Shown: piece by piece, positions 24,323-34,306 of the stretch
Layout: each line of letters starts with the position of its first letter
How positions within the stretch are numbered: position 1 is the stretch's first letter
Assembly: GCF_047663525.1 (NCBI RefSeq)
Contig: NC_092611.1
Coordinates: 8,097,001-8,161,000, forward strand
Length of the DNA stretch: 64,000 nucleotides
Direction of reading: 5' to 3'
Origin: Anas platyrhynchos
Taxonomy: Eukaryota; Chordata; Aves; Anseriformes; Anatidae
Position numbers and translations under genes: made by a program
Notes under the pieces: model-generated
What the model was told of the DNA's origin: nothing
Databases searched by the model: none
Seen by the model: only the letters and a program-made list of their open reading frames with translations

Positions 24323-27300
24323 ATGGCGACGGCGGGGGGCGCCTCAGTAGGGCGGCGGGCGGCGGCGGGGGGCAGCGGGGCCGGGCCGCGCTCCGCCGCC
24401 CAGCACCGGGTGCTGGAGAACCGGCCGTACGACGAGAGCCTCGAGCTGCCCGCGAGCGATGAAGCCGGCAGCCCCAGCCCCCCGAGGGGCTCGGCCGGAG
24501 GTGGCCCGGACGCTGAGGTAGGCGCGGGGGCGGCCCGGTAAGGCCCCGGCCCTGTGGGGGCGGCCCGGTGAAGGCCTCGTCCCTCCGGCCCCACAGGACC
24601 CGGCGGCACCGCCAGGCCTCAGCGAGGATGAGGAGGACTCGGAGGAGTCCTCAGGGAGCGACTCGGAGGACGATTCGGAGGAGCACGGAGCCCCCCCGGA
24701 TGGGTGAGCCTAAAATTGAATAAATCGGAATAAATCACTCGGAGGGGTGAGGCTAAAACCGAATAAATCCCGGTCCTGCCGAGCCCCGTTATGCTGGGGA
24801 GGCAACGGGGGCGGCTGAGAGGAGCCCCGCAGCCCTGCTTGTACAAAACCCCTCCAAATTAATCTTTGCCTGAACGTCTCTTCCTCCCTTTAGTGACTAC
24901 AACCTAGCCGAGTATGACTACCTGCAAGTGTCGCCCGAAATTAAGGAACTCTTCGAGTACATCAGGAGGTGAGGTGAAGGAGTCGGAGCCGGCTCTTGGC
25001 TCTCCTTTGTGCCAAGGGTAAGTGAAGCAGGAAATGTGTCGCCCACTGTGTAACACTTCTTGTTTTTTCCTTCAGGTACACTCCAAAAATGATAAACATT
25101 GAGCACAAGCTGCTGCCTTTTATTCCAGACTTTATTCCTGCTGTTGGAGACATCGATGCGTTCCTCAAGGTACGGTATTTTCAGGTACCTCCTGCCACAC
25201 CAGCTGAAACCCAAGGTAACAGGCTGTGCAGCCAAGAGCTCAGCCACATCATCCTTGCAGCAGCGAGGGATCCTCGCGCTGCGCTGCAGGACAGACTGTT
25301 ATAGACACCTAGGAGATGACACTTAGTGACACTGGGAACTGGCTGGTCGCTTTGCTGACCCCCCACCTGGTATATATGTAGTTTAAGGTGAGAGCTGCCT
25401 TCTTTGGGTAACACGTTGTACATTCAAGTGCCGTTGTGCTAACAGCTCCTATTTTCTCTTCTGTCAGAGCAGCGTGCCTACCAATTCCTTTTAGAGTCTG
25501 AATTTTAAACCGTGGGGAGGCTCTTTACAAAACAGCTCCAGCATCCCCTGCTCTGGGCTCCCATGGGGAATACATTCTGTGTTTACCTGCAGGTCCCACG
25601 TCCAGATGGCAAGCCTGATAACCTCGGCTTACTGGTCCTGGATGAGCCGTCAACGAAGCAGTCAGATCCCACAGTGCTTTCTCTTTGGCTAACAGAGAAT
25701 TCCAAACAGCACAACATCACAGTGAGTCATGGAGACAGAGGGGATGTTTACTGCTTACTGGCTAGAGCAAAATCGGTGCACTTTACTCTTACTTTTGTAA
25801 CATATATATATTTTTCTTTTGGTTGTCGCTACCTGTTTTTACTCAGTGTTTTGTTTCCCAGCTGCTTTTCTGTCTGCAGAAATCAGTTGGTGTAGTGCAA
25901 CTAGGAAAAAGAAGATATGGTTAATCAGGGGCAAACACAGGGTTTGCAAAAATAAAATAAAATAAAATAATTTTTTAAAAAAACACCCACAAAGTACTTC
26001 CAGGTTTATATTTTTGTTTCTAGCAGCAGATAAAAGTGAAGAGTGTGGAAAATGCAGAAAAGAACCCCAAAGCCATTGACAGCTGGATTGAAAGTATCAG
26101 CGAACTGCACCGCTGCAAACCTCCGGCCACTGTCCACTACACCCGGTGAGCCATTTTATCAGCAGACCTGCAGGTCAGTGGGAGGCTGGTGGCAAAATCA
26201 AAGGGTACTGAGCAGAACTACCGAGATGTCTCTAAGAGGAGAAGACATGCTGAGTTTCAGGGTAGTCATATCATGCACGTCTGCAGGACACTCACTTTCC
26301 TTCTTGGTACTTCTCTTTCCCTACACAGTAGGGAAACTTCAAGTAGCTTACAGCTATCACTCACCACTTTCAATTCCTTGCAAGCAGTAACTCTGTAAAA
26401 GGAGAAATTCTGAACAAGTCAGGGGAGGTGAGACTTACTCTGACCAAGTGACCAAGTACTGATTTAGGTCTCAGCCACTACGACATCCCCTTCTGCCCAG
26501 ACTCCCAGTTCAGAACAGCCCAGTCACTAAAGGAAGCAATGTTTCCAGCATCTTCTTTCAGCCATAGTGCTAAGCACAAATTTAAAGCTTAACCTTGTTT
26601 CAATGAATAAAAATGTCCCAACTGGCACTTCAAGTGGAGTCTGTCTCATTCAGAGCAATCTGGCAGTAGGAAGCCATTTCAGTTTCTTGCATGTAATCTA
26701 TCTTTTTGTTTTTGTTTTTTTTTCTCCTTACCTTGCAGGCCCATGCCTGACATAGAGACCCTAATGCAGGAGTGGTCACCAGAATTTGAGGAGCTCTTGG
26801 GAAAGGTATGATACACAAGCAGCAGATAAAAGTGAAGAGTGTGGAAGTGCTAGGTCCAAGATTAGCACATGCTCTCAGGCCCTTGCTTTTTGAGAACAGA
26901 ACTAACACCCCCTTCTATTCCAGGTGGGCCTCCCAACTGCAGAGATGAACTGTGACCTGGCTGAATACGTTGACATGATATGTGGTAAGCAGAGGGGAGG
27001 TAAGACCCTTTCTTACCCTCACTTAAAGGCAGCTGATTAGTCCTAGCCCAGGAACTGCCAACAAATGGAAACATTCAACTTTGACAGACACAGAGGTAAC
27101 AACATTATCTTAGGCTGCTCCAAAGAGGATATTCTGTCTGTCTGTTAACTCCTCCTTGTTCCATGAGCTTGGGTTTTGTCTGCTCTGCTCAGCCGGCTGA
27201 TGGGATTGAGCAGTTACCTCTCTTCTCTTCCAAGAGCCTAGGCAGCACTCTGTGCAGGGTGGTGTAGTCCGTTTGCTCTCATGCACTTCTGCTCTTCTTT

Positions 27301-27810
27301 TAGCCATTCTGGACATCCCCGTGTACAAGAGTCGGATCCAGCCTCTGCATTTGCTTTTCTCGCTCTACTCAGAGTTCAAGAACTCACAGGTAAGCAACCC
27401 CAGCCAGGCACTGGTCACTCAGCTGGAAGCATTACAAAGCTTGTGCCCTTAAAGTTGGTCTTGCTGTTGTGTGTTTGTGAAGAGCTAGTAGACTATCCTA
27501 AAAGAGTCCAAAGAACATTTTCTAAGCTTCGCATTTCCCTAGTAGCTCAAACTACTGAGCACAGGCAGCATGGTTAGAGCAGGGCTTGCGTGAGCCTCTG
27601 GCTTGCTGCTGAGCACACAGCTCACACGGTGCTAAAGTGGCTTGTGGTTTCAGCTACACCCATGCTCTAATTAACGAGTCTCATCTTTGCACTAACGCAT
27701 TCTTTCTCCTGCAGCATTTCAAGCCTATGGCTGAAGGGAAGAAGGCCAGGAGCTCCCCGTCCAACACACCTTCACAAGGAGCAGAAGTGGAAGTATTGAG
27801 CTTCACTTGA
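24323..27810 (+). CDS. IFT46: IFT46, intraflagellar transport protein (342 aa), complete
   Basis: IFT46 is a core IFT-B subunit that binds IFT52 and carries cargo such as outer dynein arms into cilia. Ten exons: 24323-24517, 24597-24703, 24894-24968, 25076-25169, 25593-25721, 26027-26145, 26739-26805, 26924-26984, 27304-27389 and 27715-27810 (TGA). Phases join to 1,029 nt. The conserved core (about 100-312) has EIKELFEYIRRYTP, LLPFIPDFIPAVGDIDAFLK, NLGLLVLDEPSTKQSDPTVL, SWIESISEL, PDIETLMQEWSPEFEELLGK and AILDIPVYKSRIQPLHLLFS. The C terminus ends LSFT (human TFS). The N terminus is Ala/Gly-rich (exon 1, including ENRPYDESLE) then strongly acidic (exon 2). The start at 24323 is the first ATG after the promoter and opens into exon 1; alternative starts cannot be excluded. 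Confidence 0.96.
24597..24703 (+). CDS. IFT46: IFT46 acidic low-complexity exon 2
   Basis: Codes for a Glu/Asp/Ser tract (SEDEEDSEESSGSDSEDDSE) ending EEHGAPPDG, matching the human EEHGAPLEG junction. The acidic segment is probably disordered. The donor is GG|GTGAGC. Confidence 0.93.
26818..26846 (+). repeat. 29-bp copy of the IFT46 exon 6 start, in intron 7
   Basis: Bases 26818-26846 are identical to 26022-26050, which span the end of the exon 6 acceptor and its first codons. The flanks differ on both sides. The copy sits 13 bases after the exon 7 donor and has no pyrimidine tract before it, so it is unlikely to be an active exon. Confidence 0.9.
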
Positions 27811-28125
27811 AGCTTTGCGTTAAACCTTCATCTCTCCGATCAAGATCTGCTGCTCAACATAAAGATTTGACCAAAGCAACGCGTGAAGCAACGCAACATT
27901 TCAGAAGCATCCCTTATTTTATAGATCCTGCAGAGCTGTTTTGCATTCATAGAGTAGATTTTGAGTCTTCACGTTTATAGCAGATGCTAATACCTTAATT
28001 TTGAGTTGTCTCCATGGAGTACAGCATTAAACTCTATTCCAAATGACAAACTGTGGATGCTGCAGAACTGAGGCTTGCAGAGTGTAACACTGCAGCACGT
28101 AGGAATAAATTCCATGCTCTGACAC
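27811..28125 (+). other. IFT46: IFT46 3' UTR
   Basis: Sequence after the TGA, running to just past AATAAA at 28104-28109. An ATTAAA at 28026-28031 is a possible upstream signal. Confidence 0.65.
28104..28109 (+). terminator. IFT46: IFT46 poly(A) signal
   Basis: AATAAA on the plus strand about 300 bases after the IFT46 stop. It lies before the convergent TMEM25 3' end. Confidence 0.6.
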
Positions 28126-28510
28126 AAAACTTTGATCTACCCCGTGCGTTCCAAGGTCTGATGCGCTCTGGGGGCCTTGAGTCTCCCCTTTACTATAGAG
28201 CCACTTTTTCTGTCCTCCATGCCCTTTGCTGCTGCCAGCAGTGTCATTGCTTCCTTTCTGCTGCTTGTGCGGAAGGAATTGAGGAAAACCAGAGGAGCCC
28301 ATGGGTGGGGGCGCTCATTGCTTACCTCTCACTGCGTGCAGATGATGGAGGGGGTGAAACAGGGTGTGTTTGCCAGGGACCCCAGGTGGGTGACAAGCCG
28401 ATGAGGTCAGTACATAAAAATTTAGAGGAGTTTGTACATTTGTTGCTCCCACTGGCTGTCTTAATGGAGTTCAGCAAAGAAAAAGAGGAGAAATAACCAG
28501 TGCAGCACCA
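28126..28510. other. Intergenic gap between convergent IFT46 and TMEM25
   Basis: About 385 bases between two facing poly(A) sites. I see no exon or recognisable repeat in it. Confidence 0.55.
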
Positions 28511-28529
28511 CACAGACACTTAAGTTGAG

Positions 28530-28535
28530 TTTATT
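28530..28535 (-). terminator. TMEM25: TMEM25 poly(A) signal
   Basis: AATAAA on the minus strand. It is the first strong signal after the TMEM25 stop before the IFT46 3' end is reached. Confidence 0.65.
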
Positions 28536-29205
28536 GCTGTTGGGATGACTCCGCTCAGCCCCTGCCATGCTGGCTGCCCTCACCTGTCCCCGATCCAGCA
28601 GGGATGGACAGGTTTGTAAAGCAAGCAGGCCCTGAGTCTGCTAAATGAAGGCCAGTGCCTGGCCTTACTCGGGGAGGAATCACAGCACGAGCAGCTTGAC
28701 AGAAGCTTTTTAAAAAGCTTTGATGCATTTTGCTTGTAACAGTTAGGTAAAAACATGCCGTTCCCTTTGCAGGGAGCCACATCGGCTCCTCCCGGGTCAG
28801 AGCCCGGAGCACAGGTTCTGCTGCAGCACGTCCTGGCCTGGTGACAACACACAAGGAGCCCTCGTGGTTCTGTTTCTCACCGTGTTTCTTCCACAGCAGT
28901 GGCACCACGGGGCAGGAGCACCCTGCGTGCAGCCGGCATTTCCAGGCTGTCCTGGTCTCGGGTGCCTTTCCCTGTCCCTGTCCCCAGCCTTGGGGGACAG
29001 CTGCCAGCTGGCTGTGCCCAGCCCATGCCCATTGTCCCAGGGTGGCACCTGGTACTTAGCATGTCAAGCCTGAGGTTTGCTGGGCAATGAAGCCCCAACA
29101 GCAGGGCAAAACACCTTGCACTGGATGTCAGCTACCTGCCAATAACCAGAAAATTCAGGATCTGGTATTTGAAGGAGTCCTCAAAGGTCTGAGGGCAGCC
29201 AAACA

Positions 29206-29232
29206 TCCCAGGCTGGATGGGACTGAGCTCTG
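29206..29232 (+). repeat. CR1-like fragment
   Basis: CCCAGGCTGGATGGGACTGA followed by GCTCTG resembles the CR1 tail segment CCAGGCTGGATGGGGCTCTGA. It is short and eroded, and the assignment is by recall of the consensus. Confidence 0.4.
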
Positions 29233-29492
29233 CAGGGCCCCTTCTGTGCCCACTGCCCTCACCCTCAGACCGTTCCCCACCTTGCTCCCCAGCCCAGTCT
29301 CACCAGTGCTGGGCTGCTTGGTGGGGCCTCCACGAGTGCTGAGGCAGCTGCCAGAAGACAAGCGAGGCAGACGGGGTAGTATTTCGAAGTATTGTGGTGG
29401 TGCTTTTTCCTCCCTGGAGCACAGGCGCTGATCACAGGGGGAGCTGGGGGCTTGCTGGGGTCCTGGGGAGGCTCAGCCCGTCGTGATGCACC

Positions 29493-31306
29493 TCACAGCC
29501 AGATCTCATCACTGCTCATACTGGGGACTTTGTAGATTCTCCAGGCCATCGGGAATGGGACCAAACCTGTGGGACAGAAAGAACTCATGGCCACCACCTT
29601 CCCCGGCAGCCACAGAGCCCAGCGTCTCCGCAGCACGGCTTTCTTGGGCTGCTCACCCGTCTGCGCTCCCTCACTGAGCACAAGGGGGGTCTGCAGGGTC
29701 CGCTGCCCTCCCTTGGCTTCCACATCCCCAGGGTCGGCTGCGGGAGAAGAAAGGGGACGGAGCAGGAGCTTCTCAGCCCAGGTGGGGTCCAGGTGCCTCG
29801 GTGCTTTACCTCTGTCCTCCTGCGTGAGCTCTCCAAGGCGCAGGTTAGGCGGCAGGGACCTGTTCTCCCGGGGCAGGCACGTGCTTGGGGTCTGCGTGTG
29901 CTCGGTCCTGCTGTGACGGGGGTGTCGGCTGAGCAGGCTGTGAGGCTGTGGCACCGTTCCCACACGAAGCTCGCTCCCAGCCAGCGCAGGGGATGCCGCG
30001 AAACGAGGCACTTCTTGCTCCGAGGGGAGGCAGGGAAACCAGGGCTTACCTGGGAGGCAGCGACGTGGATCCAGGGAGTCCTGCGGGAAGGAGGGGGTCA
30101 GGGAGCAGCCGCATCCAGGGCTCCTGGACCCTGCAGGGGCTGAGCTGCGGGCCCCCACCACCTCCCTGCCCCAGGGCTCCCTCCTGCTTGGCTCTTACCT
30201 GGTGCTGGCTTGGCTCGGCGGCACGCCAGGCAGGCAGCGAGGGAGCCCAAGCCAAGCAGGGCGCTCAGGGCCAGGGCTGAGCCCACAGCAACGCCCAGGA
30301 GGGGCAGCTCCACGTGGGCATCCAGCAAACCTGCGTGAGCAGCGTGGCTCCCTCAGTACCCCTGGGTTGCCCTGAGCTCTGGCACCAACCCCTGCGGCAC
30401 CTACCTGGAGGCAGGAGGGAGGCAGTGGTGACGCCCAGGCTGTTGGCAGCACTGACTGAGAGGTTGGTGGCTGCGCTGCCGAGGTGCACGTGGAGGGAGT
30501 GGTTGGCCAGCCCGGGGTAGTGCTTGGTGTCCAGGAGGAGGAATTCGGACGCGTTGGCCACCACGCGCCCATCCTGGTCCACCCAGGTGATGCTGGCCGG
30601 CGGGTTGGCTTGCACCAGCACAAAGAGCAGCAGGAGGAGCCCGGCGTCGTCCACCTCCTCGTAGCGGGCATCTGCGTGCAGGATCTCTGGCTTATCTGGG
30701 CAGCAAACACAGGCAGTGAGGCAGGAGGGGGGCACAGGGGGCAGCTGGGGCAGGGAGGCAGCTCCCCTGCTACTGCTGGGGCAGATCCATGGCCTGCTCT
30801 GCTCTCCCAGTTCCTCCAGCTGCTGGTGCCAGCAGGACCAGTGCTGTAGGCCTTACACTGCACGTCGAGGAGCACGGATGCGTTGGCGGTGGCACCAGAG
30901 GCCGGGTGGGTCACGGAGCAGTTGAGCTCGCGATCCGCACGCCGGGCGGTGATGGTGAGAGTGCTGCTGGCCGTGCCCGCTGCCGAGCAGTTTGCCTCCT
31001 GCCTCCGGCCATCGAGGTACCAGGTGAGCACGGAGCCGGGGGCTGCTCGGGGGGCCCGGCAGGTGAAGGCTCGCCTCTCCTCCTCCCGCAGCGTGCACGA
31101 GGCCAGCGGCCGCCCGTCGATGGTGGGGCCCGGCTCCCTCAGCCCTGCTGGAGCACCCAGAGCACGTCAGAGCTGCGGGGGGGGCTCCCAGCACCCAGGG
31201 CTGTGCCAGACCCCACCAGGACCTCACCTGCCAGGCAGAGCGCCGGGAAGCCGAGCAGCAGCAGCGGGGCGAGGGCAGCCCCTGGGCAGCCCCCGAGGCT
31301 CCCCAT
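29493..31306 (-). CDS. TMEM25: TMEM25, Ig-superfamily membrane protein (364 aa), complete
   Basis: TMEM25 is a single-pass immunoglobulin-family protein reported to affect NMDA-receptor GluN2B turnover in neurons. Eight exons: 31228-31306, 30857-31144, 30405-30695, 30199-30330, 30050-30080 (31 nt), 29810-29928, 29657-29737 and 29493-29566 (TGA). Phases join to 1,095 nt (human 366 aa). A signal peptide (Leu-rich, ends ALCLAG) covers about 1-26. The first Ig domain has AFTCRAP and ELNCSVTH cysteines. The second region has NPPASITWVDQDGR. A transmembrane helix (LLGVAVGSALALSALLGLGS) lies at about 228-256. Six N-x-S sequons are visible (NCS twice, NAS twice, NHS, NLS). The cytoplasmic tail keeps SRHP, LPRENRSLPPNLRL and the terminal SSDEIWL of human. 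Confidence 0.96.
30050..30080 (-). CDS. TMEM25: TMEM25 31-nt microexon
   Basis: A very short exon with acceptor CCCGCAG and donor GTAAGC. It codes for LPGSTSLPP in the cytoplasmic tail. It is needed to keep the frame between 30199-30330 and 29810-29928: its 31 bases split as 2+27+2, and the joined text PPSRHP matches human GPSRHP. Confidence 0.85.
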
Positions 31307-31660
31307 GGCAGCCGGCCGGGCTCGGTGCTAGGGGAGAGGCAGGAGGAGCAGGGCCACGGGCACATCCCCTGGCAGCCGGGCGTGTGGAGCGGCTGGAGGA
31401 TGCAACCAGGCCTCCCCTGCCTGCAGCTCTGCTGCTGCTGCGCCCTGCCCGTCCTGCAGCGCGGCGCCTGGGCACGCAGGCGCGGTCGCGGCCCCGAGCG
31501 TCCCTGCTTCAGCTGCGCCTCTGAGCAGGGGCAGCTGCTGCAGGGTCACGGCCACTGGAGGAGCAAGGGCCAGGCACCCCCCCGCCCCCAGCTCTTTGTT
31601 TTGAGGGGGGCTCAGCCCCTTTGGCCCAGCCTGGCGCTGAGCTGTGCAGGGAATTGGAGC
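31307..31660 (-). promoter_or_regulatory. TMEM25: TMEM25 promoter region
   Basis: GC-rich sequence between the TMEM25 start codon and the TTC36 poly(A) site. With under 400 bases available, the TMEM25 start site must lie here or overlap the TTC36 end. No TATA box is evident. Confidence 0.5.
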
Positions 31661-31707
31661 CGGGTGTGACGCCGCAAGCACCAACAACGCCGCAGCCAGA
31701 GCCCTGC

Positions 31708-31883
31708 TGGGCAGACAGCGAGGTTTTATTTGGGGCGGAACAGAGCTGAGACAAAGCCGGAGCGCAGGAAGCTTTCCTGGGGTCAGAGGGGCTGAGTGCT
31801 GCTGCCTCCACCAGGCTTCAACCCTCCTGGGGGCTCAGAGGCAGCAGGATGAAGGGGAGGAGGGGGCTCCGGCGGCTGCAGCC
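31708..31883 (-). other. TTC36: TTC36 3' UTR
   Basis: A short 3' UTR ending after AATAAA (minus strand) at 31725-31730. Confidence 0.7.
31725..31730 (-). terminator. TTC36: TTC36 poly(A) signal
   Basis: AATAAA on the minus strand about 155 bases after the TTC36 stop codon. Confidence 0.7.
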
Positions 31884-32798
31884 TCAGTCGCTGCCGGCGC
31901 TGTTGGGGTTGCGCAGCCGCCCCAGCATCTCACAGAGCATCTGGTTGCAGAGGGCCGAGTAGGGGTTGAGCAGCACCAGCTGCTGCCGGGCGAACGCGCT
32001 GCCCAGGCGGGCCGCACGCTGGAAGTCGCGCCGGGCGTCCTCATCGCGGGCCTGCAGCCGGCGGATCAGCCCCCGCTGCACGAAGCTCTGGCAGGCGGCG
32101 CGGCCGCAGCCCCTGGCCAGGCGGATGGCGGTGTCCAAGTCCCGCAGGGCACCTGGATAAGGGGAAAGGCGGCGGGGAGCTGGGGGAGTCCGGTGCTTTG
32201 CCCCAGTGCCTGGCCCCGTAGCCCTTACCTGCCACGTCCCCCTTGAGGCGCAGGGCCTGGGCACGGTTGTTGTATCCCGAGGCGCGCTCGGGGAGCAGGC
32301 GGATGGCCTCGTTGAAGCGTTCCAGGGCGGTGCTCACGTCTCCAGATTCAGCGGCAGAAACCCCCTGCAGCTCCAGGTCCCGGACCTGCTCCAGCAGCTC
32401 GGGCGCAGAAGTCTCCTCTGTGTCATGACAAAGGCAGCAAGCCCTTGGCCTGTGCTCCACAGAGGGCAGGCGCCAGCACCGAGGTTGTGGGCACCCGGTG
32501 CCCTGCTTGGTGCAGCCCCAGGACCTCCCCTCCATCCCCAGGTACCTGTCCCAGGCCCCCAAATCCAGCCCCAGGGATGCAGAATGGACCCCAAACCACC
32601 CCTGGGTGGCAGCTCAGCAGGAAGGAGAGGGGCTGCTCCTCTGCTCATAGGAAGCAACCTGCAGGAACCTGGAGCTGCATCTGCCTCACCTTCCTCCTGG
32701 ACGTCCTCCTCCTCCTCATCCAGTCCAGGGATGTCCCCAAATGGAGTGCTGGGGTTGAAAATGGTCTGCAGGACGGCTCTGTCGTTAGCGGTGGCCAT
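31884..32798 (-). CDS. TTC36: TTC36 (HBP21), TPR protein (188 aa), complete
   Basis: TTC36 is a small tetratricopeptide-repeat protein, strongest in liver and kidney, reported to protect the tyrosine-catabolic enzyme HPD from degradation. Three exons: 32690-32798, 32229-32417 and 31884-32152, totalling 567 nt in phase (human 189 aa). The N terminus reads [19 protein letters not shown] and is followed by an acidic run ([10 protein letters not shown]). TPR helices follow: [52 protein letters not shown], then RQSFVQRGL-like and [14 protein letters not shown]. The tail [16 protein letters not shown] is close to human. The ATG at 32796-32798 is in good context (ACCATGG on the minus strand). Confidence 0.96.
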
Positions 32799-33150
32799 GG
32801 TGCTGTGTGGGTGGCAGGGCTGGAGGCCAGCTGCTGGCGGGTTAATGTTCACCCCGCTGGCACCGCTCGCCCATCCCCGTCCTATCCCAGCCCGGCCGCT
32901 GGGCTCCTCCACCCCCCAGCCCAGCCAATTCCCCCCAGGGAGCAGTCGGGCTGCAGGCACTCACTCTGCCATCCCCATCCTCCTCGGCGTGGTGGTGTTT
33001 GGCACCCCTCCTGACCCTGGCCGAGGGCTCTGGTCAAGCAGCTGGGGGCACGCGGGCAGAGCACCAAAGCGCACGGGGGATGAGAAATAGGATCATTTAA
33101 ACCAGGAGGACCAGCTTCCGACTCTCAGGAATAAACCAAGAGCAACCCTC
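32799..33150 (-). promoter_or_regulatory. TTC36: TTC36 promoter and KMT2A-TTC36 gap
   Basis: About 350 bases lie between the KMT2A poly(A) region and the TTC36 ATG. GTTAATGTTCAC at 32841-32852 resembles an HNF1 half-site with a degenerate second half. That would fit the known liver/kidney expression of TTC36. The factor assignment is an inference. Confidence 0.4.
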
Positions 33151-33171
33151 TGCAGCAATAAACTTGACATG

Positions 33172-33177
33172 TTTATT
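33172..33177 (-). terminator. KMT2A: KMT2A poly(A) signal
   Basis: AATAAA on the minus strand, preceded by further AU-rich sequence and followed by the GC-rich TTC36 promoter. Cleavage would fall near 33,150-33,160. Confidence 0.7.
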
Positions 33178-34280
33178 AATTAAACTATCACTTAAATAAA
33201 AAAAAGTGCATAGAAAATAAACATGTTTAAAAACTCCTTTGTTTTTTGTTTTTTTTGTTTTGTTTTTACAACTATGTACACTTTTTATTTTTACATTCAG
33301 TCTTTTGCAGAGCTTTCAGCATTTTTTTTAAACTATTAAAGTATTTCCTTCTTCCCTGTGACAGGGAGTTAACACTGATGTACTTTAGACACGTTTCCTC
33401 TTTTTTTTTTTGTTTTTAAAAAGAAAAACAAAACAGAAGCTTGGAAGAACACAAGAAAAAAAAGATTTGTTATACATGATAAGTTGTCAAGAAGTGTATT
33501 TCTAGAACATAACCTTGCCTTTGCAGAGTTTTTTTTTTCTTTTTTTTTTTTTTCTTTTTTGAAACAATTATTCACCTACCTGTATTTACTAAAGAGACTG
33601 TTAAGTTCAATAAAAGAAACACCACAAGTATAGTTCTTGGTTGATAGACAAAGCTACTGTACCTTGTTAAAAAGATACCAGGAAAGCACAGAGCACATTT
33701 TTCCCTATATGCAGGTGGTACCCCAACATTCATAACCAAAAAGAGAGGAAAAAAAGGAAAAAACCAAGTTGTACAAGTACTGACTGGTAACAATAAAGGT
33801 CAGGGGAGCCCTCGAGCTGCCCGTTCCCGGGCTCCTCGTTTTTTCCTCCCATTTTCCAGCTCTCAGAGCCAGGCCTGCTCGCTGCCTGGCACCGCCGAGG
33901 CCGCCTGGAAACGCACAGCCCGAGTTCTTCCCGCCTCCGTTAGCAACTGTAACACAATCCTTATCTATAGTGTTAAGAGAATTAAAAGCCATGGACCGAT
34001 ACTGAACTAGGCTTCATTACACGGTGCATTACTATATTAGTTCCTATATATATTGTATTTATAGTTATAAAAAAAACTTGCAAGTGTTGGATGTGGACCA
34101 GTAGTATGGGTTTGAATGGCATGATTCTGCACAAAGACCATCTCACTGAAGAACCTGGTATTGCTTTGAAATGAAAGAAAAACAACGAACAGAAAGATAC
34201 CCAGCCCTTTGCAATGACCCGCTTTTCCTTTAAAAAAAAATCGGTTTGTACAAATAAAAAATAAACGCCCTAAGGTTCCA

Positions 34281-34306
34281 TTTTTTTTTTTTTTTTTTTT
34301 TTTTTT
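34281..34306 (-). repeat. Uninterrupted 26-base A tract (transcript) in KMT2A 3' UTR
   Basis: Twenty-six T in a row on the plus strand. It is likely to vary in length and to prime oligo-dT falsely. Confidence 0.95.

Larger units (their letters stand above)
28511..29492 (-). other. TMEM25: TMEM25 3' UTR
   Basis: About 980 bases from the TMEM25 stop to a poly(A) signal at 28530-28535. A short CR1-like piece lies at about 29206-29232 on the plus strand. Confidence 0.7.
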
